Below are positions 1-7,865 of a stretch of DNA of 19,847 nt, one piece after another (within the stretch, counting starts at the first letter, position 1; the number at the start of each line of letters is the position of its first letter). Location: the NCBI GenBank assembly GCA_030617565.1, contig JAUWVE010000007.1, forward strand, positions 1-19,847, given 5' to 3'. A program made the translations under genes and the position numbers. The notes under the pieces were generated by a model that was given only the letters and a program-made list of their open reading frames with translations, was not told the DNA's origin and searched no databases. This DNA comes from Gammaproteobacteria bacterium (GTDB lineage: Bacteria; Pseudomonadota; Gammaproteobacteria; BMS3Bbin11).

Positions 1-723
1 ACAAACTATCTCAAGATTATGAAGCTCCATCATCGCCTGCACTTCCTTACAGGGACGAGAAGCATCAAAAGATCGAACGGGTTCAGCAAGGTGGTGTGCA
101 GTAAAGGCTTCTGAGAACAGTCTGAACAGATGTTTATTCGCATTCTGTTCAGGGAGAAGAAGTGACTTGTTACTGTCTGGTAGTGATTCAGCCTTTCCGG
201 TTCTTTGCAGCTTTTGCGTACACTTGTGATGCGTTTTCCATGCCTGCTTATAGAGTGCAGTATCGCCTTCATCAAGCACTTCCAGTAAGGCGTTCATTTC
301 CTGTAAGTACAGCTGGGCGAATCCTACGTCATGCCGGCATATATCGTTGGCATTATCGATTAAATCGGCCAGTTTGATCGTTTTCGCACGCTGACTGGCG
401 CGTGCAATATGCTGTTTGTCTATGGTTTTTCTGATCTGGCGATTACCATCACCCGGTTTACTGATATCTGTCAGATTTTCGACTAACTCAGCGATGCTAG
501 TGCCAAACTCCTTTTCTACATCGTAAAGCGTGGCAGGTGTATCCTCTACAACGTCATGCAACCAGGCAGCAGCAATCATTTCCTCATCGTCTGTCACTGA
601 GGCAACAATATTGGCCACTGTAGAAAGATGGACAGCATAGGGTTGATTGTTATATTTGCGCAGATGATTTATGCGCTTGTGTGCTGTGGTAGCAAACTGT
701 TTTGCTTTTTCTACCAGATCCAT
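1..723 (-). CDS. HD-domain hydrolase of the SpoT/Mesh1 type, possibly with a C-terminal CBS domain (partial, cut by window start)
   Basis: Open frame of 241 codons from ATG at 723 to base 1 with no stop, so the C-terminus is missing. The N-terminal 170 residues look like the (p)ppGpp hydrolase domain of SpoT/Mesh1: H32, the signature HDVVEDT with H56-D57 and E60-D61, then KLADLIDN with D120 and N124. These match in order and spacing the manganese-binding and catalytic residues of Mesh1. No nucleotide-synthetase domain follows. Residues about 172-205 are a variable linker. From about 213 (EPVRSFDASRPCKEVQAMME) the sequence resembles the start of a CBS domain; that is only a resemblance. The gene starts 16 bases after the metZ stop and is probably co-transcribed with purF-metZ. 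The ribosome-binding site is weak. Substrate is inferred: a guanosine tetraphosphate, another nucleotide, or NADPH as reported for Mesh1. Confidence 0.8.
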   Translation of the reverse strand, partial: MDLVEKAKQFATTAHKRINHLRKYNNQPYAVHLSTVANIVASVTDDEEMIAAAWLHDVVEDTPATLYDVEKEFGTSIAELVENLTDISKPGDGNRQIRKTIDKQHIARASQRAKTIKLADLIDNANDICRHDVGFAQLYLQEMNALLEVLDEGDTALYKQAWKTHHKCTQKLQRTGKAESLPDSNKSLLLPEQNANKHLFRLFSEAFTAHHLAEPVRSFDASRPCKEVQAMMELHNLEIVC

Positions 724-739
724 CGGTTCTTATACCAGA

Positions 740-1927
740 CTAGCTGAGTTGATCCAGCCCACGTTGAAGATCCCTTTTCAGGTCATCAACATCTTCCAGA
801 CCAATAGAGAGTCTAAGCAGATTATCAAACACACCCATCTCCTGCCGTTGCTCGACAGTCAGTCGCCCGTGGGTCGTTGTTGCAGGATGGGTGATGGTTG
901 ATTTCGTATCACCCAGATTAGCAGTAATCGAAAACAGCTTTGTACTATCAATCACTGTCCAGGCTTCATCACGCCCGCCTTTAACCTGAAAGGCAAGGAC
1001 GCCTGCGGCTGCGGTTTGTTGACGCTGAGCGAGAGCATGCTGCGGATGCGAGGGAAGGTCCGGGTAAAAGACCCGCTCAACCGATGGCTGTGCCTCCAGC
1101 CAGCTTGCTATCTCCAATGCATACCGGCTATGTGCCTGCATTCTTATCGTCAGTGTTTCCAGGCCCTTCAATTGCACCCAGGCATTGAATGGACTCAACG
1201 ACGGTCCGGCACTGCGAAGAAAACTGTATACGCCTTCTCCTACCTGATCTTTACTACCGACTACTGCACCGCCCATGGTTCTACCCTGACCATCGATATA
1301 TTTTGTTGAAGAATGGACAACCACATCAGCACCCAGTTTTAGTGGCTGCTGCAGCACCGGTGTACAGAATGTATTATCCACCACCAATAAGGCCTGATTA
1401 TCATGGGCTATCTTTGCTACTGAGCTGATATCAGAGACATTGCAGAGCGGGTTGGACGGGGTCTCCAGAAACAGCATTTTAGTATTGGCCTGGATCGCAT
1501 CTTTCCATTGAGACAGGTCTGTCGAATCCACATAGGTAAAACTGAGCCCAAACCGCGTCAGGATGTTGTTGAACAGGATAATTGTTGAACCAAACAGATC
1601 TCTCCCTGCTACCACATGGTCACCGGCCTTCAGCAGCCCCATGCAAGTTGCAACGATAGCACTCATACCTGTTGCTGTCGCAACGCAGCACTCCCCTTCT
1701 TCCATTGCTGCGAGTCTTTCTTCAAAGGTACGTACTGTTGGATTGGTGAAGCGTGAATAGATATTACCTTCTATTTCACCCGAGAATCTTGCCGCAGCAT
1801 CTGCCGCACTCTTGAATACATAGCTGGAGGTCAGGAATATCGGATCAGAATGCTCTCCTTCCTGAGAACGAACCTGACCTGTGCGAACCGCACGGGTCGC
1901 TATCTTATAATCAGAATTGTCAGGCAT
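740..1927 (-). CDS. metZ: O-succinylhomoserine sulfhydrylase (methionine synthesis, PLP enzyme)
   Basis: The 395-residue protein is a full-length member of the Cys/Met metabolism PLP family. It should convert O-succinylhomoserine and sulfide directly to homocysteine, bypassing cystathionine. Visible motifs: the MetZ-like N-terminus (AVRTGQVRSQEGEHSDPIF), the SRFTNPT segment near 58-64, the ATGMSA cofactor-phosphate region near 85-90, VVDNTF near 182-187, and the PLP lysine K209 in VHSSTKYIDGQGR. The N-terminus is closer to MetZ than to MetB or MetC. The ATG overlaps the last 8 bases of purF (ATGCCTGA), so translation is probably coupled to purF. metZ follows purF in the same way in Pseudomonas. 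The subtype call (MetZ against MetB or MetY) rests on N-terminal wording and neighbours. Confidence 0.93.
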   Translation of the reverse strand: MPDNSDYKIATRAVRTGQVRSQEGEHSDPIFLTSSYVFKSAADAAARFSGEIEGNIYSRFTNPTVRTFEERLAAMEEGECCVATATGMSAIVATCMGLLKAGDHVVAGRDLFGSTIILFNNILTRFGLSFTYVDSTDLSQWKDAIQANTKMLFLETPSNPLCNVSDISSVAKIAHDNQALLVVDNTFCTPVLQQPLKLGADVVVHSSTKYIDGQGRTMGGAVVGSKDQVGEGVYSFLRSAGPSLSPFNAWVQLKGLETLTIRMQAHSRYALEIASWLEAQPSVERVFYPDLPSHPQHALAQRQQTAAAGVLAFQVKGGRDEAWTVIDSTKLFSITANLGDTKSTITHPATTTHGRLTVEQRQEMGVFDNLLRLSIGLEDVDDLKRDLQRGLDQLS

Positions 1928-3434
1928 CTTTATCGGTAAAACTCAGCTCCGTCTGGCTGGCATTGCTATCATTTGCTCGAGCGTTATCATTACGCAACTG
2001 GTTAATCATCTCAAGATAATTTTTGTCAATATCATCGGTAATATATTCACCATTAAAACACGATGTATCGAACTGTGTTATTTCTTTGTTGCCTTTATGC
2101 GCAGCCTTAACCAGGTCTTTCAGGTCAAGATAGATGAGTTTGTCTGCACCAATCTCATTACAGATTTCCTCGGTATTACGATTATCTGCAACCAGCTCAG
2201 AAGGTGATGGCATGTCAATGCCGTAAACATTCGGGAACCTGACAGGCGGTGCGGCGGAAGCAAAATAAACACGTTTAGCCCCGGCATCCCTGGCCATTTT
2301 TATGATCTGACCGGATGTAGTACCTCGTACAATCGAGTCATCAACCAGCAGGACATTCTTGCCCTTGAATTCGAGATCTATCGGGTTGAGCTTTCTTCTA
2401 ACAGAACGTTTACGCTCTTCCTGGCCAGGCATGATAAAAGTCCTGCCTATGTAACGATTTTTAATAAACCCTTCCCGGTAAGTTACTTTTAATTGCTTGG
2501 CTAACTGGATGGCCGATGTCCGGCTAGTGTCCGGAATAGGAATCACTACATCAATCTTTATGTCCGGCCATTCACGTTTGATTTTTTTTCCCAGATAGAC
2601 ACCTGTACGCAAGCGTGTTTTATGAACTGAGATTCCATCCATTAACGAATCGGGGCGCGCCATATAGACAAATTCGAAGATACAGGGAGATACCTGGCTA
2701 TTTTCAGCACACTGCTGCGTGTGGACAGTCCCCTGCATATCAATAAAGATTGCTTCACCCGGAGCCACATCACGTACTACATCGTAGCCCAGCACGTCCA
2801 ATGCTACACTTTCAGAAGCAACGATGTGTTCCGGACCATTCGCTGTATTACGACTACCGTAGATCAGCGGGCGAATTCCGAATGGATCACGAAAGGCAAG
2901 TATCCCCTGCCCCACAATCAGGGCCACGACAGAATACGCGCCTCTGATACGATTATGCACAGCCGACACGGCCTTAAAGATATCTTGCGGCCCGAGTTGA
3001 AGGCTGGAAGATTGATGCAGTTCATGCGCAAAAATATTCAGCAGCACTTCTGAATCAGAATTGGTATTGAGGTGGCGCAGGTCATCCCGAAACAGTTCCT
3101 TCTGCAGCTCCATGGCATTGGTCAGGTTACCGTTATGACCTAGCGCAACACCGAAGGGAGAATTGACATAAAAGGGTTGTGCCTCTGAACGTGAATCGCA
3201 TCCAGCGGTTGGGTATCGGACATGCCCGATCCCCATGTTCCCCTCCAGGCCGAGCATATGTCGAGTGTGAAAGACATCACGTACCAGTCCATTATCCTTG
3301 CGCATACACAGGCGATCGCCGTCACTGGTCACAATACCTGCGGCATCCTGGCCACGGTGTTGCAACACCGTTAAACCATCATAGAGTGACTGGTTGACAC
3401 TCTGCTGGGCAAAAATCCCGATTATCCCACACAT
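1920..3434 (-). CDS. purF: Amidophosphoribosyltransferase (first committed step of purine synthesis)
   Basis: At 504 residues this is almost the length of E. coli PurF. It makes 5-phosphoribosylamine from PRPP and glutamine in the cytosol. After removal of Met1, Cys2 (MCGIIGIF) becomes the N-terminal nucleophile of the class II glutamine amidotransferase domain. That domain shows QHRGQDAAGI near 25-34, HVRYPTAG near 71-78 and GHNGNLTN near 99-106. The phosphoribosyltransferase half carries the PRPP loop VLLVDDSIVRGTTSG at 361-375. There is no N-terminal propeptide, so this is the E. coli-type rather than the Bacillus-type enzyme. ATG start; GAGG lies about 10 bases upstream. cvpA precedes it by 82 bases, as in the classical cvpA-purF operon, and metZ overlaps its end. 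In E. coli PurF is a known ppGpp target, which matters given the HD hydrolase downstream. Confidence 0.97.
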   Translation of the reverse strand: MCGIIGIFAQQSVNQSLYDGLTVLQHRGQDAAGIVTSDGDRLCMRKDNGLVRDVFHTRHMLGLEGNMGIGHVRYPTAGCDSRSEAQPFYVNSPFGVALGHNGNLTNAMELQKELFRDDLRHLNTNSDSEVLLNIFAHELHQSSSLQLGPQDIFKAVSAVHNRIRGAYSVVALIVGQGILAFRDPFGIRPLIYGSRNTANGPEHIVASESVALDVLGYDVVRDVAPGEAIFIDMQGTVHTQQCAENSQVSPCIFEFVYMARPDSLMDGISVHKTRLRTGVYLGKKIKREWPDIKIDVVIPIPDTSRTSAIQLAKQLKVTYREGFIKNRYIGRTFIMPGQEERKRSVRRKLNPIDLEFKGKNVLLVDDSIVRGTTSGQIIKMARDAGAKRVYFASAAPPVRFPNVYGIDMPSPSELVADNRNTEEICNEIGADKLIYLDLKDLVKAAHKGNKEITQFDTSCFNGEYITDDIDKNYLEMINQLRNDNARANDSNASQTELSFTDKDA

Positions 3435-3465
3435 CTCACATCATCCTCGCCACACTGACATGTAC

Positions 3466-3486
3466 ACGTTACTCGTTACTCGTTAC
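3466..3486. repeat. Three tandem 7-base units (ACGTTAC-TCGTTAC-TCGTTAC) between cvpA and purF
   Basis: Three head-to-tail heptamers lie in the 82-base cvpA-purF gap. On the minus strand they read GTAACGA, GTAACGA, GTAACGT. The block is the tail of a longer motif (3476-3495) that recurs in the accD-folC junction. No promoter or terminator function is evident. Confidence 0.75.
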
Positions 3487-3495
3487 ACAACACTA
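3476..3495 (-). repeat. Copy 1 of a 20-base intergenic motif shared with the accD-folC junction
   Basis: The minus strand reads TAGTGTTGTGTAACGAGTAA. It matches the copy at 6108-6127 at 18 of 20 positions and in the same orientation. It sits between cvpA and purF and runs into the GTAACGA heptamers. It is probably part of a dispersed genomic repeat; this rests on two copies in one window. Confidence 0.6.
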
Positions 3496-3516
3496 AGCCA
3501 TTGAACAGGGTGTATA

Positions 3517-4014
3517 TCATACCTTCTGTCCGAAAAATCGCGAAACTTCTGCCGGCATTGCTGACATAGCATAGGCAGCAAGTAACAGGAAATAATCTTT
3601 CAACATAGAGCCGACCCACCAGCTCTCTTTAGCAAACTGTGTAGACTGAATCAGTACTGCCAGAACAGCAATAATGATAGCACCGCGTAGCAAACCAAAA
3701 ACCATACCTAAAGTTCTGTCCATGCCGCGCAACGGGGATTTATTCATAATCTTACTAATAAAATATGAAAGCAAGGCAAACAAAACCAGAGACAGGAGGA
3801 ATATTGAGATGAACGCAGCCGCTTTGCGTACATCAGCAGACTGAATGACCGAGTCAAATACAGAAGCAAATTCGCTGGCAAATCGCCAGGCAAGCCATGC
3901 GGATACTATCCAGCCAACCAGTGACATTATTTCCCGCAGCAGGCCGCGAAAAATACCAACCAGGCCGGATATAGTGATTATAGCAATGATGACAATATCA
4001 AGAATGTTTAACAC
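3517..4014 (-). CDS. cvpA: CvpA family inner-membrane protein
   Basis: 165 residues, the usual CvpA length. There are four predicted membrane helices at about 4-22, 30-46, 64-86 and 101-123. Family signatures are visible: FRGLLREIMSLVGW at 22-35, and DRTLGMVFGLLRG at 99-111. CvpA is an integral membrane protein of the cell envelope required for colicin V production in E. coli; its molecular role is not firmly settled. The start codon is GTG, 12 bases after the dedD stop. No later ATG leaves the first helix intact. The dedD-cvpA-purF order is conserved in gammaproteobacteria and supports the call. Confidence 0.93.
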   Translation of the reverse strand: MLNILDIVIIAIITISGLVGIFRGLLREIMSLVGWIVSAWLAWRFASEFASVFDSVIQSADVRKAAAFISIFLLSLVLFALLSYFISKIMNKSPLRGMDRTLGMVFGLLRGAIIIAVLAVLIQSTQFAKESWWVGSMLKDYFLLLAAYAMSAMPAEVSRFFGQKV

Positions 4015-4026
4015 AATGCTTCAGTC

Positions 4027-4731
4027 TCAGGATTTATTTTCAACAACAATTCCACGCTGCCGTGTTTTATGCTGCAGTCTGTCCTGCATTTTTTCAGCAG
4101 ACTTGCGATCCTTAAATGGCCCTATCCAGACTTTAGTCGCTGTTCCTTTGCTGGTTTTTACTTTTCCTGATGTCGCATTAAAACCTTTCTTTTTCAGCTC
4201 ACTCACTTTTTTAGCTGCATTCGCCGATTGTGAAAACACACCCACCTGTAGTATCCAGCCCGATGTGCTAAGCGTTGATTGTTTTACTGTGGTCTTTGTT
4301 GAAGTAGTCTTTCTTACTGCCGACTTTTTTTCCGAGGCCTTTTTTGTACTTTTAGCAGTAGATGGCTTTTCAGCAGAGGATGATTTCCCATCTACCGTAG
4401 AGGACATAGGCCTGAATAAAGCAGATGAAGCGGGATCAAAGATTTTCCTGTCTGAAGAGGCCTGCTTTGCATCGGCGGGTGTTTCCTTTCCCTTAATTGA
4501 ATTAGCTGTGGAACCAGCTGGCTTAACAGATGAGATACGTGAAACAAAAACCTTCTTGCCCTCCTTTGTAATCTCCATTACTACCGGATCAGCTTCTGGT
4601 GTCACTAGCTCTGACTCCTTGCTTAACAGCATAGGCAGCAGGATGATCGCGAGCAAAATCAGCACTACTGCGCCCGTCAGTCGATGACGAGGATCATACT
4701 CCTGAAGGTTATTTTTCAAGGTGGCAGACAA
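4027..4731 (-). CDS. dedD: SPOR-domain cell division protein (DedD-like)
   Basis: 234 residues with DedD architecture: a short cytoplasmic N-terminus, one membrane helix at about 18-36 (LTGAVVLILLAIILLPMLL), a long Lys/Ser/Thr-rich periplasmic linker (about 40-155), and a SPOR domain at about 157-232 starting GWILQVGVFSQSANA and including VWIGPFKDR. SPOR domains bind glycan strands lacking stem peptides at the division septum, so it probably acts in septal peptidoglycan remodelling. The start is TTG: no ATG lies before the membrane helix, the upstream in-frame stop is about 24 bases away, and a GGAG sits 12 bases upstream. The folC-dedD-cvpA-purF order matches E. coli and Pseudomonas. The linker is poorly conserved, as expected for the family. 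Confidence 0.9.
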   Translation of the reverse strand: MSATLKNNLQEYDPRHRLTGAVVLILLAIILLPMLLSKESELVTPEADPVVMEITKEGKKVFVSRISSVKPAGSTANSIKGKETPADAKQASSDRKIFDPASSALFRPMSSTVDGKSSSAEKPSTAKSTKKASEKKSAVRKTTSTKTTVKQSTLSTSGWILQVGVFSQSANAAKKVSELKKKGFNATSGKVKTSKGTATKVWIGPFKDRKSAEKMQDRLQHKTRQRGIVVENKS

Positions 4732-4743
4732 AATGTCAAAGCT

Positions 4744-4747
4744 CTCC
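4744..4747 (-). promoter_or_regulatory. Ribosome-binding site (GGAG) deciding the TTG start of dedD
   Basis: GGAG on the minus strand lies 12 bases before TTG at 4731. It is the only Shine-Dalgarno-like match between the upstream in-frame stop (4756-4758) and the membrane helix, and so supports TTG as the start. The spacing is long. An ATT codon just before the TTG would be better spaced but is a very rare start. Confidence 0.45.
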
Positions 4748-4828
4748 GGGCACTGTCAGATACGGGTTGGTGTAATTAAATGTTGAAGTTTGATAAAGGT
4801 TGTAGTTAACAAAGTCAGTAACCGGGTT

Positions 4829-6106
4829 TCACTTACTCAATGTCAATATATCAATTATAACACCTACCGTATGAAAAGAACCAAAAACTACAATCCGGTC
4901 ATCAGCCCCGGCCTCACTGAAAGCCTGTTCCCATGCCTCTGCCACTGTATTGCTGGATTTGACACATCCAGGCGGCTCCAGTTCATCCAGTACTGCCTTT
5001 AATCCATCAACGCCTTCAGCCCTGGGAACTGCCAACCCCCCAACATACCAACAATCAATGCTTGAATTAATTCTAGACAAAGACTCTCTGATATCCTTGT
5101 CTTTCAACATCGCGACCACGGCATGCGTCCTGCCTGACAGCGGCAGACTGTTTAGATTTTCTGCCAGCAAGGCAACTGAATCGGGATTATGCGAGACATC
5201 AAGTATTATCTGCGGAGCCCCGGCTATGATTTGAAATCTGCCTGGCATTTTTATCGAAGGTAGTACACGACGTATACTCTCATCACTTACGGGCAGTGAA
5301 TCCTGAAGGGCATCAATACACATCAGCACCCCGGCAAGATTATTAAATTGCGGAAGGCCATGCAACTGTGAAAAAGGCAGCTCAGCAAGCAACTTCCGGT
5401 CCGACTGCCAGCACCAGTCTGTGTGCTTGATGCTATAGTGAAAATCCTGGTTAAGTAAATAAACCCGCTCAGCCCTGTCACGAGCAATAGCCAGCACATT
5501 CTGAGGAGGTGCCGGATCAGAAATCACAGCGATACTACCCGGGTGGATAATGCCTGCCTTTTCTGCCCCGATGGTTTCTCGGTCTTTCCCCAGCCATTCA
5601 GTATGGTCAATACCTATGCTGGTTATCAGTGCTACATCCGCAGGAAATAGATTTGTTGCATCAAGACGCCCACCAAGACCGACTTCAAGCAGTATGATGT
5701 CCAACTCATACCGCAGAAAAACCACAAATGCTGCCAGGGTGGCAAATTCAAAATATGTCAAGGGAATCAAACCACGGGCAGAATTAATGTCTGCAAAGGC
5801 GGCGCACAGCTCATCATCGGTAACAAAAGCTCCATCTATGCGAATCCGCTCATTGAAAACGGTAAGGTGGGGCGATGTATAGCAGGCCGTACGGTAACCG
5901 GCTCCGATGTAAAAACTCTCCAGTGCAGTAATACTGGAGCCTTTACCATTGGTTCCCGCGACAGTTATCAGCGGGCAGTTGAAGTGACTAAGACCAAGCT
6001 GATTTGCGGCTTGTCTCAAGCGATCCAGTCCAAGATCAATCTCACTACTGTGCTGTGCAGAGATAAAATCAATCCAGCCGGCAAGGTCCCGGGGGGTCTC
6101 TGACAC
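4829..6106 (-). CDS. folC: Dihydrofolate synthase / folylpolyglutamate synthase
   Basis: 425 residues, normal for FolC. It is a Mur-ligase-fold cytosolic enzyme that adds glutamate to dihydropteroate and then to folates, using ATP. Visible: the P-loop TVAGTNGKGSS at 48-58, the YTSPHL segment following it (a folate-contact region), the FEFATLAAFVVF helix, LLEVGLGGRLDATN, and GIDHTEWLGKDRETIGAEKAGI in the central domain. The C-terminal domain has LDVSHNPDS and VVFGSFHTVG. The start is GTG, 18 bases after the accD stop; no earlier start is possible without entering accD, and the ribosome-binding site is weak (AAGG touching the start). accD-folC adjacency is conserved in gammaproteobacteria and suggests co-transcription. 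Confidence 0.95.
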   Translation of the reverse strand: MSETPRDLAGWIDFISAQHSSEIDLGLDRLRQAANQLGLSHFNCPLITVAGTNGKGSSITALESFYIGAGYRTACYTSPHLTVFNERIRIDGAFVTDDELCAAFADINSARGLIPLTYFEFATLAAFVVFLRYELDIILLEVGLGGRLDATNLFPADVALITSIGIDHTEWLGKDRETIGAEKAGIIHPGSIAVISDPAPPQNVLAIARDRAERVYLLNQDFHYSIKHTDWCWQSDRKLLAELPFSQLHGLPQFNNLAGVLMCIDALQDSLPVSDESIRRVLPSIKMPGRFQIIAGAPQIILDVSHNPDSVALLAENLNSLPLSGRTHAVVAMLKDKDIRESLSRINSSIDCWYVGGLAVPRAEGVDGLKAVLDELEPPGCVKSSNTVAEAWEQAFSEAGADDRIVVFGSFHTVGVIIDILTLSK

Positions 6107-6107
6107 C

Positions 6108-6127
6108 TTATTCGTTACACCACACTA
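6108..6127 (-). repeat. Copy 2 of the 20-base intergenic motif, spanning the accD stop codon
   Basis: The minus strand reads TAGTGTGGTGTAACGAATAA. Its first three bases are the TAG stop of accD, and it ends two bases before the GTG start of folC, so it fills almost the whole 18-base junction. It matches 18 of 20 bases with the copy between cvpA and purF. Confidence 0.6.
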
Positions 6128-6994
6128 TGAGGCGACGGTTTTTTTCCCGCTCAGCATACCCAGGGTCGAGGCAATTACTTCACGTAAATCCCGACGGTCT
6201 GCTATCAGGTCTACTGCGCCTGTTTCGAGCAGAAATTCAGAACGCTGAAATCCCTCCGGCAAGGTTTCACGTACAGTCTGTTCAATAACACGGGGGCCGG
6301 CAAAGCCTATTAAAGCTTTTGGCTCAGCAATAATCACATCACCGAGCATGGCCAGACTGGCAGAAACACCTCCCATCGTGGGATCGGTCAGTACCGAAAT
6401 AAAAGGCACACCCTGATGAGACATTCTTCGCAGCACAGCACTGGTCTTGGCCATCTGCATCAACGAAAACAGGGCTTCCTGCATGCGTGCACCGCCACTG
6501 GCAGAGATGCAGACCAGTGGAATATTCTGTTCCATGCATAAATCTGCTGCGCGGAGAAATTTTTCACCGACAACGGTGCCCATAGAACCGCCCATAAACC
6601 CGAATTCAAAGGCAGCGGCAACAATGGGCTCACCTTTAAGCTCCCCCTTTATAACAACCATGGCATCGGCTTCATCGGTTTTTTTCTGTGCTTCAGTGAG
6701 GCGATCCCGGTATTTTTTCAAATCCTTGAACTTTAGCGGGTCAGTAGCTTTGAGTGAACTGCCTATCTCCTCCCGCGGAGATTCATCGAGAAGAATGTCC
6801 AGACGACGCCTGGCACCGATGCGTAAATGGTGACTGCATTTTGGGCAGACATCAAGATTTCGTTCCAGTTCAGCCCGATAAAGAACAGCACTGCAGGCAG
6901 GGCATTTTTTCCATAGCCCTTCTGGAATATCCTTTTTACCAAAGCTGCCGCTGGTTTTAATCTTGGGCGGCAGCAGCATTTCAAACCAGCTCAT
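6125..6994 (-). CDS. accD: Acetyl-CoA carboxylase carboxyltransferase subunit beta
   Basis: 289 residues. AccD pairs with AccA (not in the window) to move the carboxyl group from biotin on AccB to acetyl-CoA, giving malonyl-CoA for fatty acid synthesis. The N-terminal zinc ribbon is intact: C31-x2-C34 (CPAC) and C50-x2-C53 (CPKC). The crotonase-like body shows FGFMGGSMGTVVGEK, SASGGARMQEALFSLMQMAK and LTDPTMGGVSASLAMLGD. ATG start with AGGA (7003-7006) 8 bases upstream. It lies 46 bases after trpA. The zinc ribbon is also the part of AccD reported to bind its own mRNA in E. coli; nothing in the sequence tests that here. Confidence 0.97.
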   Translation of the reverse strand: MSWFEMLLPPKIKTSGSFGKKDIPEGLWKKCPACSAVLYRAELERNLDVCPKCSHHLRIGARRRLDILLDESPREEIGSSLKATDPLKFKDLKKYRDRLTEAQKKTDEADAMVVIKGELKGEPIVAAAFEFGFMGGSMGTVVGEKFLRAADLCMEQNIPLVCISASGGARMQEALFSLMQMAKTSAVLRRMSHQGVPFISVLTDPTMGGVSASLAMLGDVIIAEPKALIGFAGPRVIEQTVRETLPEGFQRSEFLLETGAVDLIADRRDLREVIASTLGMLSGKKTVAS

Positions 6995-7040
6995 TTATCT
7001 TATCCTGTTAGTCCTGCTAATTTACTAATCCTAACCCTGT

Positions 7041-7865
7041 TTAACCAACAATCGGATGAGTCTCTGCATCCAGTGCGTTACGAACTCCACGCAGAAAATC
7101 ACTGACTGCTTTGATGACAGACGACTTATCGCCATCAAAGCCTTCCATCATCTTGACAATAGCACTGCCTATTACAACGGCATCTGCAAATTCACCAATT
7201 TTAACGGCGCGTTCAGGGCTATTTATGCCAAATCCTACACCAACTGGCAAGTTTGTATGCTGACGAATTTCGCTGATACTTGCCTTAATCTCACCATAAT
7301 CCAGTGCTGCCGACCCGGTAACACCTCGTATGGACACATAGTAGACGAAGCCACGCGCCTCCAGTGAGACAATTTCCATACGCTGGGGCGTTGATGTGGG
7401 TGCCAGCAAATAGACCGGATCGATGTCTCTCTGATACAGCAATTCATTGAATTCGCTGGCTTCTTCGGGCGGCAGGTCAACAAGCAACAGGCCGTCAACA
7501 CCTGAAAGCTTAGCCGCATCTGCAAACTCCTCATAGCCCATAGCTTCAACCGGATTCAGGTATCCCATAAATAAGACAGGCGTCATTTCATCTGTCTGAC
7601 GAAATTGTTTCACCATCTCCAGCACATCATGCAAACTCGTATTATGTGCTAGTGCGCGTTGATTAGCTTTCTGAATTACCGGGCCATCTGCCATAGGGTC
7701 TGAAAATGGAATGCCCAGCTCTATCAGATCAGCACCTGCTTCGACCATTGCATGCATTAAGGGAACAGTAATATCTGAAACCGGATCACCGGCTGTGACA
7801 AAGGGAATCAGGCCTTTTTTGCCATTTTCTCTAAGCGCTTCAAAACACCTTTCTATCCGTGACAT
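7041..7865 (-). CDS. trpA: Tryptophan synthase alpha chain
   Basis: 274 residues, a TIM barrel that cleaves indole-3-glycerol phosphate to indole and glyceraldehyde 3-phosphate, passing indole to TrpB. The catalytic pair is present at the same numbers as in E. coli: E49 (LIELGIPFSDP) and D60 (DPMADGPVIQ). PFVTAGDP at 21-28 and the phosphate-binding GVGFGIN and VVIGSAIV segments are intact. The ATG shares one base with the trpB stop (TGATG), giving tight translational coupling and balanced alpha/beta output. Confidence 0.97.
   Translation of the reverse strand: MSRIERCFEALRENGKKGLIPFVTAGDPVSDITVPLMHAMVEAGADLIELGIPFSDPMADGPVIQKANQRALAHNTSLHDVLEMVKQFRQTDEMTPVLFMGYLNPVEAMGYEEFADAAKLSGVDGLLLVDLPPEEASEFNELLYQRDIDPVYLLAPTSTPQRMEIVSLEARGFVYYVSIRGVTGSAALDYGEIKASISEIRQHTNLPVGVGFGINSPERAVKIGEFADAVVIGSAIVKMMEGFDGDKSSVIKAVSDFLRGVRNALDAETHPIVG

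Noticed and set aside
30..275. 81-codon minus-strand open frame
   Set aside because: Shifted frame inside the HD hydrolase, whose own frame is open from 723 to 1 and carries the catalytic motifs.
3466..3486. CRISPR-like short repeats
   Set aside because: Units are 7 bases, contiguous and without spacers.
3845..4687. 280-codon plus-strand open frame
   Set aside because: It lies antisense to dedD and cvpA, has no recognisable domain, and its composition mirrors the Lys/Ser-rich linker of DedD.
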